Positions 32,101 to 42,284 of a stretch of DNA of 64,000 nt are shown here, in pieces. Below the pieces are notes generated by a model. It ran no database searches. It saw only the letters and a list, made by a program, of their open reading frames with translations, and was not told the origin of the DNA. This DNA is from Atrina japonica. Taxonomy: Eukaryota > Mollusca > Bivalvia > Pterioida > Pinnidae. Made by a program: the position numbers and the translations under genes. The number at the start of each line of letters is the position of its first letter. Positions within the stretch are counted from its first letter, which is position 1. The stretch lies in assembly GCA_030159075.1 (NCBI GenBank), contig BROG01000109.1, positions 852,001 through 916,000 of the forward strand, given 5' to 3'.

Positions 32101-32935
32101 CCGTGGCCGAGTGGTAAGAGCTTTCAACCATGAATTCCTTCACCTCCAGTCAGTACAGTCCTTCACCTCCAGTCAGTACGGTCCTTCACCTCCAGTCAGC
32201 ACGGTCCTTCACCTCCAGTCAGTACGGTCCTTCACCTCCAGTCAGTACGGTTCTTCACCTCCAGTCAGTACGGTCCTTCACCTCCAGTCAGTACGGTCTT
32301 CACCTCCAGTCAGTACGGTCCTTCACCTCCAGTCAGTACGGTCTTCACCTCCAGTCAGTACGGTTCTTTACCTCCAGTCAGTACGGTCCTTCACCTCCAG
32401 TCAGTACGGTTCTTCACCTCCAGTCAGTACGGTCTTCACCTCCAGTCAGTACGGTCCTTCACCTCCAGTCAGTACGGTCTTCACCTCCAGTCAGTACGGT
32501 CCTTCACCTCCAGTCAGTACGGTCAGTACAGTCCTTCACCTCCAGTCAGTACGGTCTTCACCTCCAGTCAGTACGGTCCTTCACCTCCAGTCAGTACGGT
32601 CCTTCACCTCCAGTCAGTACGGTCCTTCACCTCCAGTCAGTACGGTCCTTCACCTCCAGTCAGTACGGTCCGTCACCTCCAGTCAGTACAGTCCTTCACC
32701 TCCAGTCAGTACGGTCCTTCACCTCCAGTCAGTACGGTCCTTCACCTCCAGTCAGTACAGTTCGAGTGCCACTGGAACCTAAGCTGATTTTGTGGAAAAG
32801 GTTTGCCAATTTACTTGCGGAAGGCCGGTGGTCTCTTCCCGGGTACATTGTAAATGGGGCTCTCTCCTCCACCATAAAAAAACTGGCCGCCACTATATAA
32901 CTGAAAAATGTTTGAGTGTGGCGTAAATCAACATT
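32101..32935 (+). mobile_element. SINE family A, copy 2, with an internal minisatellite
   Basis: The head begins CCGTGGCCGAGTGGTAAGAG and CTTTCAACCATGAA; the body and tail resume at 32763 (TCGAGTGCCACTGGAACCTA, TTTGCCAATTTACTTGCGG, GGCCGCCACTATATAACTG, GAGTGTGGCGTAAATCAAC). The SINE joins the 44-bp array without a gap. About 620 bp of tandem repeat sit between box A and box B. Confidence 0.88.
32136..32763. repeat. 22-23-bp minisatellite inside the SINE head
   Basis: About 27 copies of CCTTCACCTCCAGTCAGTACGGT, alternating between 23-bp and 22-bp versions (one T fewer). The unit corresponds to the SINE segment between anticodon region and box B (compare CTCTCACTTCTGGTCAGCGC elsewhere). Two long overlapping frames across it are repeat artefacts. 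Confidence 0.97.
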
Positions 32936-32959
32936 CTATTACATTTATTTTAAATTAGA

Positions 32960-33005
32960 GCTAAATTGATGACGTCTTATTGACGGACATTATCGTCTTC
33001 AGCAT
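32960..33005 (+). ncRNA. decayed hammerhead ribozyme (copy d), left end of array
   Basis: GAGCTAAATTGATGACGTCTTATTGACGGACATTATCGTCTTCAGC (given here as a positional span) keeps the layout, but the core is altered: CTGATGA is TTGATGA and GAAA is GACA. Unlike the other copies, the base of stem II is a C-G pair. It bounds the first monomer of the array. Confidence 0.65.
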
Positions 33006-33222
33006 TTGTTTAGTATCTGTTAATTCGGTACCAGCTGATAATCCTATACTTAAGTAATATTTGGCACTGATAACACCATTTAAATTCTAAGTTATTCAGA
33101 AGCTAAGATAGCCATCTTTTGACAGTCGTTACTCTTAGACGGATTTGGCTTTGCAATTAGATTTATTATTTGGCTTTATTTTATTTACCACTTTCCCTTT
33201 AGAAAATCTATTGAAAATTGGA

Positions 33223-33266
33223 GCTCAGCTGATGAAGTCTTATTGACAGAAACGATCGTCTTGAGC
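33223..33266 (+). ncRNA. type I hammerhead ribozyme, intact core (copy a)
   Basis: Stem I GCTCAG with TTGAGC (one G-U pair); core CTGATGA at 33229-33235; stem II GTC-TTATT-GAC; GAAA at 33249-33252; stem III ACG-AT-CGT; predicted cleavage after C33260. All core bases are present. The A-A mismatch at the base of stem II is the only departure. Confidence 0.82.
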
Positions 33267-33427
33267 ATCGTATCTTTGGTATTATGTTTATAATATTTAG
33301 GCTAAGATAGTCATCTTTTTACTGAGGTGACTCTTAGACGGATTTTGCAATTCAGTTCGACTGACAAAACTGTTTGGTTTTGTATGGTGTGGTCTCTTCA
33401 GAAAATATACCTCTTTTATAAAGTTAA

Positions 33428-33471
33428 GCTCAACTGATGAAGTCTAAATGACAGAAACAATCCTCTTGAGC
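33428..33471 (+). ncRNA. hammerhead ribozyme with broken stem III (copy c)
   Basis: Stem I GCTCAA/TTGAGC is perfect and the CTGATGA and GAAA boxes are intact, but stem III reads ACA-AT-CCT, so two of its three pairs are lost. Probably inactive. Confidence 0.72.
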
Positions 33472-33480
33472 ATTTATTTA

Positions 33481-34429
33481 TTACTTTCATATTAAGTTTA
33501 TAATATTCATATTCAAACGCAAATTTAGTGTGTATACATGTGATAGATAGCACGTGACTTTAATGGGATTAAGCTGTCACTAGTCAAGGATAGTCACGCT
33601 ATACATGCAATCTAACTAATTAGATGTTGTAATACGAATAATTCAAAATTCCATTAAAAGGTCCCAGTCGGTATATTTGCAGTGCAAGATAAATTTAATG
33701 ACCCTTGTGAATGTTATCATATTTAATTTTATCGCCTAAATGAAGGAGCGTGACCTCATCGTTGGCTTTCTTTCCTTTTCATTTTGTTTGTGGTTCTTTT
33801 GCATCATTGGATTTTGGGGGTATTTCGAGTTCCGAAACAAAAAGTGGCATCATATAAGGCCAAGTAATAAACCTTAATATATTCCCAAATCCGTCTAAAA
33901 GTAAAAATTGTAAAAGTTGAACGAAATTGTTTACAAAAAATTACGATTTTATAACCACCCGGCCATTAAACCCCATTCCTACCCGAGGTATGTCAATATC
34001 CATGATACTTTTTACAGCGCTTCAAATTGAAATTCTAATTCTTAATAAACGCGAATTGTATTTTGTTTTCTTTCAAAATGTTTAATATTTGGTAATACAG
34101 CATTAATTATGGCACCAGTTTATATTTGGATCACAAGCGACTGACACACTTTTTAATTTTTTTTTACTTGGTAGCTTTGGACGTTAAAGGTATGACCACT
34201 GACCGCGTTAGGAAGGTGACTGCTAATTTGGGGTATAATTAAATAAGTGAAACGTTAGGAGGAATTAAAACTTATTTCTTAGAGGAGGTGACAACTTAAT
34301 AAAGGTGCCCGCATACACAGGTTAGACTCTATCAAATTCTAAACTTATTTTTGGATTTTTTCATTTTTCAGTTATATTTGTGTGATACCGTCTTTTTATT
34401 TCGGAAATATATATTTATATGAAATTCGA
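33481..34429. other. aquaporin intron 1, mostly unannotated
   Basis: Around 33832-33915, on the minus strand, is a fragment of the hammerhead repeat upstream region (complement of AAATCCGTCTAAAAGT and of AAGTGGCATCATATAAGGCC) without a ribozyme core. The rest shows nothing recognisable. Confidence 0.5.
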
Positions 34430-34473
34430 GCTCAACTGATGAAGTCTTATTGACAGAAACGATCGTCTTGAAC
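34430..34473 (+). ncRNA. type I hammerhead ribozyme, nearly intact (copy b)
   Basis: Stem I GCTCAA with TTGAAC (one mismatch); core CTGATGA at 34436-34442; stem II GTC-TTATT-GAC; GAAA; stem III ACG-AT-CGT; predicted cleavage after C34467. The upstream block (TTTTTATTTCGGAAATATAT) differs from the array and resembles that of copy f, so it belongs to a second subfamily. It is a single unit, not part of the tandem array. Confidence 0.78.
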
Positions 34474-34586
34474 ATTGTTTTGGCTTCACTTGTAAGACCA
34501 TAACTTTGATATTTTTAACATGATTTTAAATGGTAATATTCACATTTACGAAAACGATTTACATCATAGCAAAAATAAGATCTCTG

Positions 34587-34671
34587 TAAACTCATCAACC
34601 CCTGAAAAACAATGGACTCTTCGGTACATCAATGACTTAGACCAGTCAAAATGTATCATTAAGGTAAATGG
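34587..34671. mobile_element. mini-MITE family M1, copy 5 (inverted)
   Basis: TAAACTCATCAACCCCTGAA, AATGGACTCTTC and TCAATGACTTAGACCAGTC are the reverse complement of the core and ends of 2931-3021. Confidence 0.7.
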
Positions 34672-35502
34672 AATAAAGATATTGTTCAAAATACATTGAC
34701 AAAGACGACACAACTCGTTTAAGTATTCCAAAATTATTATCATCAATACAATGATTTTTGATAACGAGTATTTGATCAGACTGTTGATGCATATCCCGTC
34801 AATGGTATCTATATAGGTACTCTTAAGAACCGTGTCATTTATTGCTGACACTTATAATCACGTGACGCTAATTTAAGTAGATGAAAATCCGGATATCGTA
34901 ACACGACATACACATATTGTACTTTTGATTTTAGTCGTAGATAAAGTTTGTCAACATTGATTTTACACATATTGTACTTTTGATTTCCGTCGTAGAGATA
35001 GTGTGTCAACATTGATTTTATTACTTCGATAAACACCCGCAGAGTTGGGTCTTCAATGAATCACTTTCATAGTAACACAAATAATGATATTACTGTTATG
35101 ATTGAACCATTCCAACCCTACATAGCATAATGGACTGGTCTAAAACAATACAAAAGAGCATAGCACTGAGATAACCAGGGGTGAAAGGGTTGGTTATGAG
35201 GTTCTCAAATCACTCGCTAAAAACGGACACTGCGAGTAGATCAAGGCTGTTCATTTGTAATTCCTCTTAAGGTTTTCAAGATATGTTTGCAGTTTTGCAT
35301 GCATGCGATATAAAAATCAGACTTTCTTCGGCCTTCCAGGTGTGTGAAGTAAAGTTCGTTAATTTAAATTATTGTAAAATAATTCGGAATTCGAAAGTAA
35401 ATGTTTCGCACAATCAATTTCTGGAGGTAAACGTAAACAGATAGAAAATACAAGTCCTTCTGATTTCAACGCAATACTAACAGACGTTTTAAATAATATT
35501 AA
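34672..35502. other. aquaporin intron 1, unannotated part
   Basis: A local duplication is visible: ACACATATTGTACTTTTGAT followed by (T/C)CGTCGTAGA...GTGTCAACATTGATTTTA, near 34910 and 34970. Otherwise nothing recognised. Confidence 0.45.
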
Positions 35503-35615
35503 TCTCAGATACCAAAGTATATATCTTCAGGGTGTCCGGGATACATGTACAAATCCGGTGAATACTGGACAAACACGGACCTCTGGAAATCCAGAGATGG
35601 AATCAGGATAAACTA
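35503..35615 (-). mobile_element. Penelope-like element 3' end, copy 7
   Basis: On the plus strand it reads AATCTCAGATACCAAAGTAT, CCTCTGGAAATCCAGAG and GGAATCAGG, the complement of the shared 3' end. It lies about 340 bp from aquaporin exon 1. Confidence 0.8.
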
Positions 35616-35955
35616 AACAATTGGCTAGATCGTGGTTACAACAAAGCATACAAAAGCTCAAAACATTTAGAATTTTCATATATTTGCGAATAACATACAA
35701 TGCTTCACTTTTTTACATTGCATAAATTGCAAATAAAACCCTTGTTTTTGACAAAATGATATTTTGATATAAAGTTTAACACGAGTCTAATATCGGAATG
35801 AAAAAAGCTATCGAATGCATTGAAAATCAATAAGGATTTGGTGTTTATAACAATTGCATAACTGTGCAACTGTTTAGTAGAAAATATAGGTTGTCCTGTT
35901 TTACTGTGTTACCTGTCTACGTACATATGTATATAATAAAGGTAAATATACTTAC

Positions 35956-36549
35956 AGCAAAAAGGTGACACATCGTTATTGACAGCCCAATGCTCAGTGG
36001 AAATGAACCATTGATGTCCTTTCTTTTTTTGTCGCACGATGCAAACACTGTCATCACCAAAACAAACGTGATGAACAGCTCCACCCCAAATCCCTTTCCA
36101 CCATCGACGCCGTTCTGCAATTTCGTGGCTCCAAGTGACCCTTGAAACGCTGATGGAGTTAATCCCTTAAGAATTCCTGCACCAATGATGGCTCCGATGC
36201 ATTGGCTTAAAATATACATTACAGCACGTGCAAGACTTATCTGTCTTGTGATAAAAAATGCAGCGGTCACGGCTGGGTTAAGATGCCCGCCACTTACGTG
36301 ACCGAAGATCCAAACAATTGTGGCTACACTCAATCCAAAACAGAATGCAATCTGTACAACACCACCGTGATCTGGATAGCTTATGCAGGAGCCACATCCT
36401 ACCAAGGTCAGTAGTAACGTGCCCAGGAATTCAGCTGCGACTGCTTTCCAGAAGCGCAGTGATCGGAGGTCATCGACACTGGTCAGCATTCTATAGCGAT
36501 ACAGGCAGTTATCGCTGTTTAGCTTATTTGACCTACGTGGTTCAGTCAT
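35956..36549 (-). CDS. aquaporin, exon 1 (N-terminus to fifth membrane segment)
   Basis: Starts at ATG 36549 and ends in phase 0 at the donor GTAAGT; 198 codons. With exons 27181-27101 and 26740-26513 it gives a 300-residue major intrinsic protein, a normal length. Motifs: AEFLGTLLLTLVGCGSC in segment 1 (residues 39-55), FGLSVAT in segment 2 and SGGHLNPAVT with the first NPA box at 91-93. Segments 3 and 4 follow, then CHLFA in segment 5. Selectivity-filter positions read Phe-71, His-195, Ala-204 and Arg-210, the set of water-selective AQP4-type channels. The protein would conduct water across the plasma membrane; glycerol channels lack this set. The second NPA box is NTA. The first intron (8774 bp) is full of retroelements. 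No promoter elements could be picked out upstream. Confidence 0.95.
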
Positions 36550-37692
36550 AGGCTAGTTTGATTACTATTACCGTTGTCTATAGCTGTGAAGAGTAATAAA
36601 TCGTGTCCCGCATTCCGTGAAGGATCAATCGTTAACATGACCACAGTCCTCCTGTATCAGGTAAATAAAACACAGAGATAGCAAAGGGGAGGCGCCTCTT
36701 TCAATCAACAAATACGGAATTCGTTTGTTATAACTATAAGTGATAAGAGACAAGCTACTGGGTGATAACACGCAAAGACTAGCTGATGAAGACCATGTGA
36801 GCTTATATTCAGTTTGAATTCCCAGATGATAATAAAAACATCGACGTTTCGAAAAAATATGAAAACTTGAACAAAAGAAAAAGCATTTAACAGTACGTCC
36901 CAATGTGGACGCATGCGACAATATTATAGATACAAGCATTGTTTGAGGGCGTGCTGTAATATTAATTACACCACAGCCAATTCATTAGGGATCCATTTCA
37001 TTTCCACATGCAGCAGTTTGTACTTGTTCTGCTTTTCATGTTTTTATAAATTTGCCAATGAATTATCACAAGAGATGAAACGAGAGATGACGATTGGATG
37101 GAGATTAAAAGGAGAAAAACCAACTAGTTAATTAGTTTTTTTTCAAAGTAAAGTATTAAAAATATGCCGTGTAAAACATCACCATTGCCAAAATCTGCGT
37201 GTGAAGTGTTATAAATATAGACATATGCTTTGGTCTATTGACAATGGTTAGTTTTCTAAAATGCCAACATTTAAAGAAATATTTTCAAACATTTCACCTC
37301 TGTTTTCTCCTTTTTCGTTTATTAGAATTTCGAACTCTTAATGACAAAACTATCAGTCAGAGCAAATATTTCGGCTTTTGGGGGATTTTAACCTATACCG
37401 ATGGTATTATATTTAGTATACAACCATTGAGTCATTGTCGCTACTAGTGGATCGAGGTTAGACTGAACTCTTACAATGGGTCTTTCGATAGCAGCTGATA
37501 CTAAAGTGATGTATCACATAGGCGGTACCGGAAATTCTATATTTCTCTAAATTGAAAGTTTTAGCAATAAATTGGGGTATAGTTTTGGCCCTGTCAATAT
37601 ACGACCATGCCCAGTTGTAGCATACAGATTGCATGTTTTATCTTAACATCACGAAAAGTTAGTTGAACTTGAGTAGGCCTACTATGTAAATT
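36550..37692. other. upstream region of the aquaporin gene
   Basis: No gene or repeat recognised. The aquaporin promoter and any untranslated first exon should be here, but I cannot place a TATA box or initiator with confidence. Confidence 0.4.
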
Positions 37693-37780
37693 TGGTGGGT
37701 GTGGGGGGGGTTGGGAGGTGGGGGGGGTGGGGGGGGGTGGGGGGTTTGGGGGGGGGGGGGGGTTGTGGGCTTTTGGGGCC
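37693..37780 (+). repeat. G-rich tract with quadruplex potential
   Basis: Many G runs of 3 to 16 separated by short T-containing spacers, on the plus strand only. It easily meets the pattern for intramolecular G-quadruplexes. It lies about 1.1 kb upstream of the aquaporin start codon. Confidence 0.85.
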
Positions 37781-38162
37781 TGGTGTTTTAACAGATGAAC
37801 ACGCTTAATCAGTGGTCTGGGTCATTATCATCCATTAGGCATTCCATATTCTTTGATATCCCCGTCAACATAATTAATTATTGCATAACTACATTATTGA
37901 CAAATGTATATATGAAATAAATAATAAACATTGTTATTATATTAAATATTTTGAGTTGTGATGTTGAGTGATTATAGCAATATGTGCTGTTAGCGTCGGC
38001 AATTTTGTTGAAATTGTGAAAAGTACACTAAACCACTACAATGCAATTAATACAATTTATATCATTGAACACGAAATTACCGACAACTACCATGATTTAG
38101 TACCGTATTTCAGGTATACTTTATTGCAACGCAGTAATTCTCTGACACAATCGTAATATGCA
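37781..38162. other. unannotated AT-rich DNA
   Basis: Nothing recognised. Confidence 0.45.
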
Positions 38163-38728
38163 ATATAAAAAATCTCAGATACCAAAGTATAAATCAATAG
38201 AATGTCCAGGGCATAGATACAAATCCGGTAAAAATGGACAAACACGGACCTCTGAAAACCAAGAGGTGGGATCAGGTGCAATGGAGGAGTAAGCATCCCC
38301 TGTCGACCGGTCACACCCGCCGTGAGTCCACAGTCAAGTCCAACGAAATACGTGAGGAGTGTATCCTCTTCACAATTGGTACAGACGTCTTAACAACCGC
38401 CAACGAAAAGGCAACTCAACATTTCACTTAGTGAAACAGAGACTACCACACCGACCGTAAAATTTGCGGAACGTTGACTTTGAACGCTGTTTTCGATATC
38501 CCTGTGTCAATAATTTGTCAGTGAGTAGTTTACATCTGTATATGAAATCTTCATATTTTGTACACGCCCTGGCATATCGGATTATTTGTGAAATATAAAC
38601 TCCATATGCGGGTGACTGAGGAATATTACTACTTAAATGTGGAAAATTTACGATGGGGAAGTCAAAATCGTCGCGTTTGTAGTATAGCTAGTTGCTAATT
38701 TCCCGTCTGTGTTTATATTAAGTAAAAT
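38163..38728 (-). mobile_element. Penelope-like element, 3' part with RT remnant, copy 8
   Basis: Read on the minus strand it contains the decayed RT C-terminal part (complement of CATATGCGGGTGACTGAGG and ACTTTGAACGCTGTTTTCGA), the CGGCGGGTGTGACCGGTCGA segment and the common 3' end. It stands head-to-head with copy 9. Confidence 0.85.
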
Positions 38729-38767
38729 GACCTCTAGGCCAAACACGCCGAGGACCTATGCCATGCA

Positions 38768-39100
38768 CGTTCCGCAAAATTTATGGACGGTATAATGACA
38801 TTGTTTGCGATTACCCTATTTCACTAAATGAAATGTTGGGTTGTCAGTTCAGCGGTTATTGAGACGTCTGTACCAATTGTAACGAGAATTTGTTCCTGAC
38901 GTATTTCATTTAAATTTGACTGTGGACTTACGGCGAGTGTGACCAGTCAACACGTAATACTTACTGCTCCATTGCACCTGATCCCACCTCTGGATTTCCA
39001 GATGTCCGTGCTTCTCCAGCATTCAACAGATTTTTATATGTGTCCTGGACTTCCTGATGATTTATACTTTGGTATCTGAATTTTTTATATTAAAAAAATT
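38768..39100 (+). mobile_element. Penelope-like element 3' part, copy 9
   Basis: It begins GTTCCGCAAAATTTATGGAC (decayed KFYGR codons) and runs through TTTCACTAAATGAAATGTTG, ATTTGACTGTGGACTTACGG and CTCTGGATTTCCAGATG to ACTTTGGTATCTGAATTTTT. With copy 8 it forms an inverted pair. Confidence 0.85.
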
Positions 39101-40934
39101 AACGCTGAAGTAATGTCGGAAAGCGCTGTTATTGCATGACTATGATAGAAACACAAGCATTTATATCCATTTCCGTCTCCGAAGCACACGTGCTTCTTTG
39201 AAACTCGGTTATCTCTTTAAATACCGAAATTTGCGATGGTGGATATAAACTAATAGTTGCAATGGGTTACGTTTGGCAATGTCGTTCTAACAATACGCTT
39301 TCGTTTCTTAACAATCGGGATATATGTTTCGATTTTATACGAGATGTAACATTGCATAAAGTCCTGATATAAAATTTCTGTCAGCAACAGCTTATATTGT
39401 TAAAATGATTATATCGTGAATAAAGTCAAACATTTCTGTAAGTACATACAGAAGGAACAACATTTCAAATCACGTGTCAAAGGTAAATTAAACCTACATA
39501 CAGGTATTTCGTCATTACGTGTCTTGCTATTCTACATATTCAGTATTAAGTGTAACGTTAGGTAATACCGGTTCATTTATATATATTCACAGTATGCTGT
39601 AAATTTTAAATTGATTTTGCAAAGATTTATGAACGGCAGTGTTTAAATTGTCCCTCAAAATTTGAAACGTGTTTACACCTGGCTGTGCACGTAATGAATA
39701 GCTTAACGTTTTATAAGGATTTCTAATTTTTTATCATGATGGATCATTTTGAAGAAATATGAGAATTAAGCAGTTGGCAACTTTTTATAGTTAAAAAATC
39801 ACATATCTAACATCGCGTTTGGACGTTTTCTTAATACTAACATGGTTAACCAAAGTTTAGGATGTTGTGGTCTCCTTTATTCATTCCAGGTTTCTAACGT
39901 AGCAGGTTAATTGTGGGTATTAATAAATTTATACATGTTCCCAACCATAATTTAGTGAATTATGAGCTATCGTTTAACTGGAAATTCTTACTCCCGTTTA
40001 ATTTTCGCCGTTTTCACCCTTAGAATTTAAAATAAAGGCGAAGTTTTCAAGCTAAATAATTAATCATGCCATCCATGATTTTACTGGACCGAATTTAAGG
40101 CGGGGTTAATATGTTTTTGTCGTAAAAGGGCGAAACCCTTCAGGACTACAGTATAACAAAACTTAAACCGTAACAGACGGATGTTGACAAAACCTATAGC
40201 CTGGTCAGATTTAGTAGTAGGGAACTGGAAATAACTTTCTACTTTCACCGCAAAATGAATGGGATGGTTCAAAAAATTAAAATACAGGCACGTAGTTTTC
40301 TCAGTAAGTAATGCATTGTGGAACATTACGTGCATTGGCGCAATTTCAATTGATGATAATCTCATAACACAATATCTTAACTCATTAATCCCTGAAGCCT
40401 GAAGACTAACCCATTTATATTGATGGAAAAGTCAGAATTCAAGGGGATGTAAGAGAAAAGAATTTTTTTTACGGAAATTGCACTTGCAGTAATACCTCAG
40501 TTACCCCTATTTTGTGGAAGTGGACCATACTTGGTAATTGATATTGGTAAGTATGAATTTGATTTCAGGGGTTGATTATTAATATCAAACTGACAGGATG
40601 AAAAATATTTCGCATTGCATCAGTAGTTAGAATGTTTTTCTTGCAAAATGGTCAGTCTATTTTCCTCTCCTATGTACTTGAAATGAGAAGTGAATATATG
40701 ACCTTGAATTTTATAAATTCGGAGTGCTTTACTGGTTTAATCTGATTTTTAATTTTTGCACATACATATATATCAACTGTATGCGTATTACGTTTTTGTA
40801 GTAAAATCATTCTCTTTGTCCTGCACTTTTTGCATCCTTTTTCAACATTTTGACGAAAACGGAGGCAATTCGGTTCTTACCTTTTAAATTAAATTCGAAA
40901 TAAGATACAAATCAAATAGATGTACATGTATATA
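39101..40934. other. unannotated AT-rich DNA
   Basis: No gene, RNA or repeat recognised over about 1.8 kb. A stretch near 40380-40580 has fragments like mini-MITE M1 ends (ACTCATTAATCCCTGAAG, TTTCAGGGGTTGA) spaced about 190 bp apart, perhaps a longer relative. Confidence 0.4.
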
Positions 40935-41012
40935 TAATACCAAAGTTATAGGTTTTACAAAAGTCCATATAATTGCTCAAAACCATTTGAGTAAGTCTTT
41001 ATCAGATGAGAG
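40935..41012 (-). repeat. hammerhead repeat remnant (copy h)
   Basis: The minus strand contains CTGATAAAGACTTAC, then TTTTGAGCAATTATATGGAC and TTTTGTAAAACCTATAACTT. It matches the sequence after the cleavage site in copy f, with the catalytic core destroyed. Confidence 0.55.
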
Positions 41013-41151
41013 TAATGGAAAAGGTTTGAAAGAACAAAACACTAAACCTAGATGTATTTTTAAACCATCGGCAATCCCTGTAAAGAAACTATCTTTGTTT
41101 GGGGGTTGGTTAGAACTTTTACACAAAGTCACCGTCCATAAACGAGCGGAC

Positions 41152-41410
41152 ATCTGTGGCCAAGTGGTCAGAGCATCGCACTTTGAACCATGAAGTCTTT
41201 CACTTCTGGTCAGCGTAGGTTCGAACCCCAGTGAAACCTAAGCTGATTTTTGTGAGAAAGTTTGTCAGTTTACTTGCAGAAGGCCGGTTGTCTCTTCCTG
41301 GTGACATTGTAACCGGGTTCTCTCCCCCCCACCATTAATAAATGGCTGCCACCATATGACTGAAAAATTGTTGATGATTGTGGCGTATAACAACATTCAA
41401 ACAAAACAAC
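41152..41410 (+). mobile_element. SINE family A, copy 3
   Basis: A full-length copy: head ATCTGTGGCCAAGTGGTCAG, box B GGTTCGAACCCCAG, body TTTGTCAGTTTACTTGCAG, tail CCACCATATGACTGAAAAAT and GTGGCGTATAACAACATTC. Confidence 0.9.
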
Positions 41411-41540
41411 TATTGATGTCAATTTTGGATAAGATAAAAACTTCAATAACACTTATAAAAGATAAATATATTTAAACACTGATATTTCTGCAAAACATTT
41501 GCACTCAAGAGGATGAACATATGAATAAAGCAGTGGAAGA

Positions 41541-41775
41541 GGGACCTCTGTGGTCGAGAGGTTAGAGCATCACGCTTTAAACCATGGTGTCTCTCACTTC
41601 CTGTCAGCGCAGGTTCGAGTCCCGCTGGAACCTAAGCTTAATTTTGTGAAAGTTTGCCAGGTCGGATGTCTCTTCCCGGGTACATTGTAACCGGGTTATC
41701 TTCTCCACGAGTAAAAACTGGCCGCCACCATACAACTGAAAAATTGTTGAGTCTTGCGTAAAACAACATTCAAAA
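41541..41775 (+). mobile_element. SINE family A, copy 4
   Basis: Full-length: CCTCTGTGGTCGAGAGGTTA, box B GGTTCGAGTCCCGC, tail CCACCATACAACTGAAAAAT and AACAACATTCAAAATTAAAA. It stands in direct orientation about 130 bp after copy 3. Confidence 0.9.
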
Positions 41776-42284
41776 TTAAAAAAGAAATCAAAAGAAGAGG
41801 AAGAACTCAGAATCATACTTACGAATTATCCCTTCACGATTATCATTCAAATTATCTTTCTTGTCAACGAGTCATTACCACAAGACGTGCATTTTGTAAT
41901 ACAGAGAAAATGACACCTGAATTTTAACATGTTGTTTTCATGCTTCGCCGATATTGAATTTGCATACTCGTTTCTTAAATCATGTCATCTTGACTTAAGC
42001 ATACACTATAAAATGGAATGAGTTTTAAACTTGCATAAAAGTACACACATCAAAATGATTATCATTCCTATCACGAGCAAGCATTGAGTAAACATCCAAT
42101 AAATATACCCTACTGGGACATGCTGATAAATCTCACAATGATTTGTGACTTTTGCGGCTCCCACTATTCAGTGACATCGAATATCACTGAAACCTTTTTG
42201 GTCTTCTTCATCATTGCTGGTGTAAATGTTTTGAAAAATATTTTGAACAGTTCACGATATGCTACTTTTATAACTGTTATATAT
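41776..42284. other. unannotated AT-rich DNA
   Basis: Nothing recognised. Confidence 0.45.

Larger units (their letters stand above)
33001..33480 (+). mobile_element. tandem retrozyme-like array of hammerhead repeats
   Basis: Two consecutive monomers lie between hammerheads d, a and c: cleavage site d to a is about 260 bp and a to c about 205 bp. Both monomers contain GCTAAGATAG(C/T)CATCTTTT, ACTCTTAGACGGATTT and a TTTGG(C/T)TTT...AGAAAAT block in the same order, then the hammerhead. A partial third unit (TTGAGCATTTATT ... GTTTATAATATT) follows c. Direct repeats of a few hundred bases bounded by type I hammerheads are the layout of metazoan retrozymes and of Penelope-like terminal repeats. 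There is no coding sequence. It lies in aquaporin intron 1, antisense to that gene. Confidence 0.8.

Noticed and set aside
32069..32900. Two overlapping frames of 237 and 256 codons as repeat-rich proteins
   Set aside because: They translate the same 22-23-bp minisatellite inside a SINE in different frames. No start context or neighbour supports a gene.
39045..39080. Hammerhead core in the Penelope-like 3' end (CCTGATGATTTATAC)
   Set aside because: No GAAA box and no pairing strands follow. The CTGATGA occurs by substitution in one copy only; others read CTGAAGA or TAGTGA.
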